Assembly (NCBI GenBank): GCA_963691705.1
Contig: OY829540.1
Span: 2,928,001-2,992,000, forward strand
DNA from: Viola odorata
Lineage: Eukaryota; Streptophyta; Magnoliopsida; Malpighiales; Violaceae
DNA length: 64,000 nt
Direction: 5' to 3'
Under the pieces are notes generated by a model. It was not told the origin of the DNA. It did no database searches and worked only from the letters and a program-made list of their open reading frames with translations. This document shows, piece by piece, positions 63,635 to 64,000 of this stretch (the first letter of the stretch is position 1; each line of letters opens with the position of its first letter). The translations under genes were made by a program, and so were the position numbers.

Positions 63635-64000
63635 ATTTGGCGACTTCACTGGGGAAGTTAGGGTCGAAGCCGGATTTATTTGTTTGAGGTGTTTATTTTT
63701 TAGATTTAAATTATTCGCTTTGATATCAATTGTTGTATTCTCACGCGCATTTCATGCATAATGCCCTACCGCCGGGCCTTTCCCAAATAAGATTAGGTTG
63801 GTAATTAGTGAAGCCCTGGGGCATATGTTCCAGTAAGCTTTCATGAAACCAAACTCGGACTAGAACCCCTAAATGGATTGAGCGCCCCAAATCCTTTTAT
63901 GATTCGGTAAACGCTCTCGTATCCATTTACTGAGGGACCACTTTTTGGTATCGTCCGGGAGCTTTTCAGCCAGTTAGAAGTAGTTGAAATTACCCCAGCA
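63635..64000 (+). mobile_element. Start of element W internal region
   Basis: The PBS TGGCGACTTCACTGGGGA at 63638-63655, then a leader matching Z 44981-45330. No ORF begins before the window ends. Confidence 0.78.

Overview
The window is a stack of plant transposable elements. I found no cellular protein-coding gene, rRNA or tRNA. LTR retrotransposons of the Athila, Tat/Ogre and SIRE-type Copia lineages, an L1-type LINE and hAT DNA transposons together point to a large, repeat-rich plant nuclear genome, most likely a eudicot. The species cannot be named from this sequence. Almost every element is nested in another, so insertion order can be read from target-site duplications (TSDs).

Layout: 1-3360 holds a minus-strand L1-type LINE with an open ORF1 and an ORF2 that is open to the window edge. 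3361-5972 is AT-rich intergenic DNA with a fresh 238-bp tandem duplication. A hAT element begins at 5973 and is split by three insertions. Insertion (a) is an Athila-lineage element (6142-22267, TSD accgt on both sides) with the unusual structure LTR-internal-LTR-partial internal-LTR remnant. Insertion (b) is a pol-less SIRE-type Copia element (23646-28623). Insertion (c) is a Tat/Ogre-lineage element called X here (minus strand, from 29108 rightward). X was itself invaded twice. Element Z (42247-57934, TSD atacc) is a very young element with Tat-type LTRs and no gag or pol of its own. Element W (60486 to beyond the window) shows only its 5' LTR and primer-binding site. Z contains a Copia pol fragment and a hAT-like non-autonomous element.

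The coding parts follow known logic: gag, protease, RT, RNase H and integrase in Athila and X, with a second RNase H in X as expected for Tat. Nearly all are broken by in-frame stops or frameshifts. The LINE frames and the Athila env-position ORF are the intact exceptions.

The most interesting signals lie in the 3' non-coding parts of the Athila, X and Z elements. Two blocks of about 145-165 and 215-265 nt (called CB1 and CB2) are recognisably shared, in the same order and about 0.8 kb apart, by the Athila element and both Tat-type elements. In all three a hairpin lies at the polypurine tract; in X and Z its 3' arm overlaps the tract. In X and Z the tandem arrays sit in the slot between CB2 and the hairpin. 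Separately, a gap-free 56-codon ORF (one hydrophobic segment plus a Cys/Pro-rich tail) is present in the 3' region of both SIRE-type copies. These are the candidates for undescribed biology.

All comparisons were made by eye. Identity figures are approximate and no database was searched. The positions of minus-strand ORF ends may be off by a base or two.
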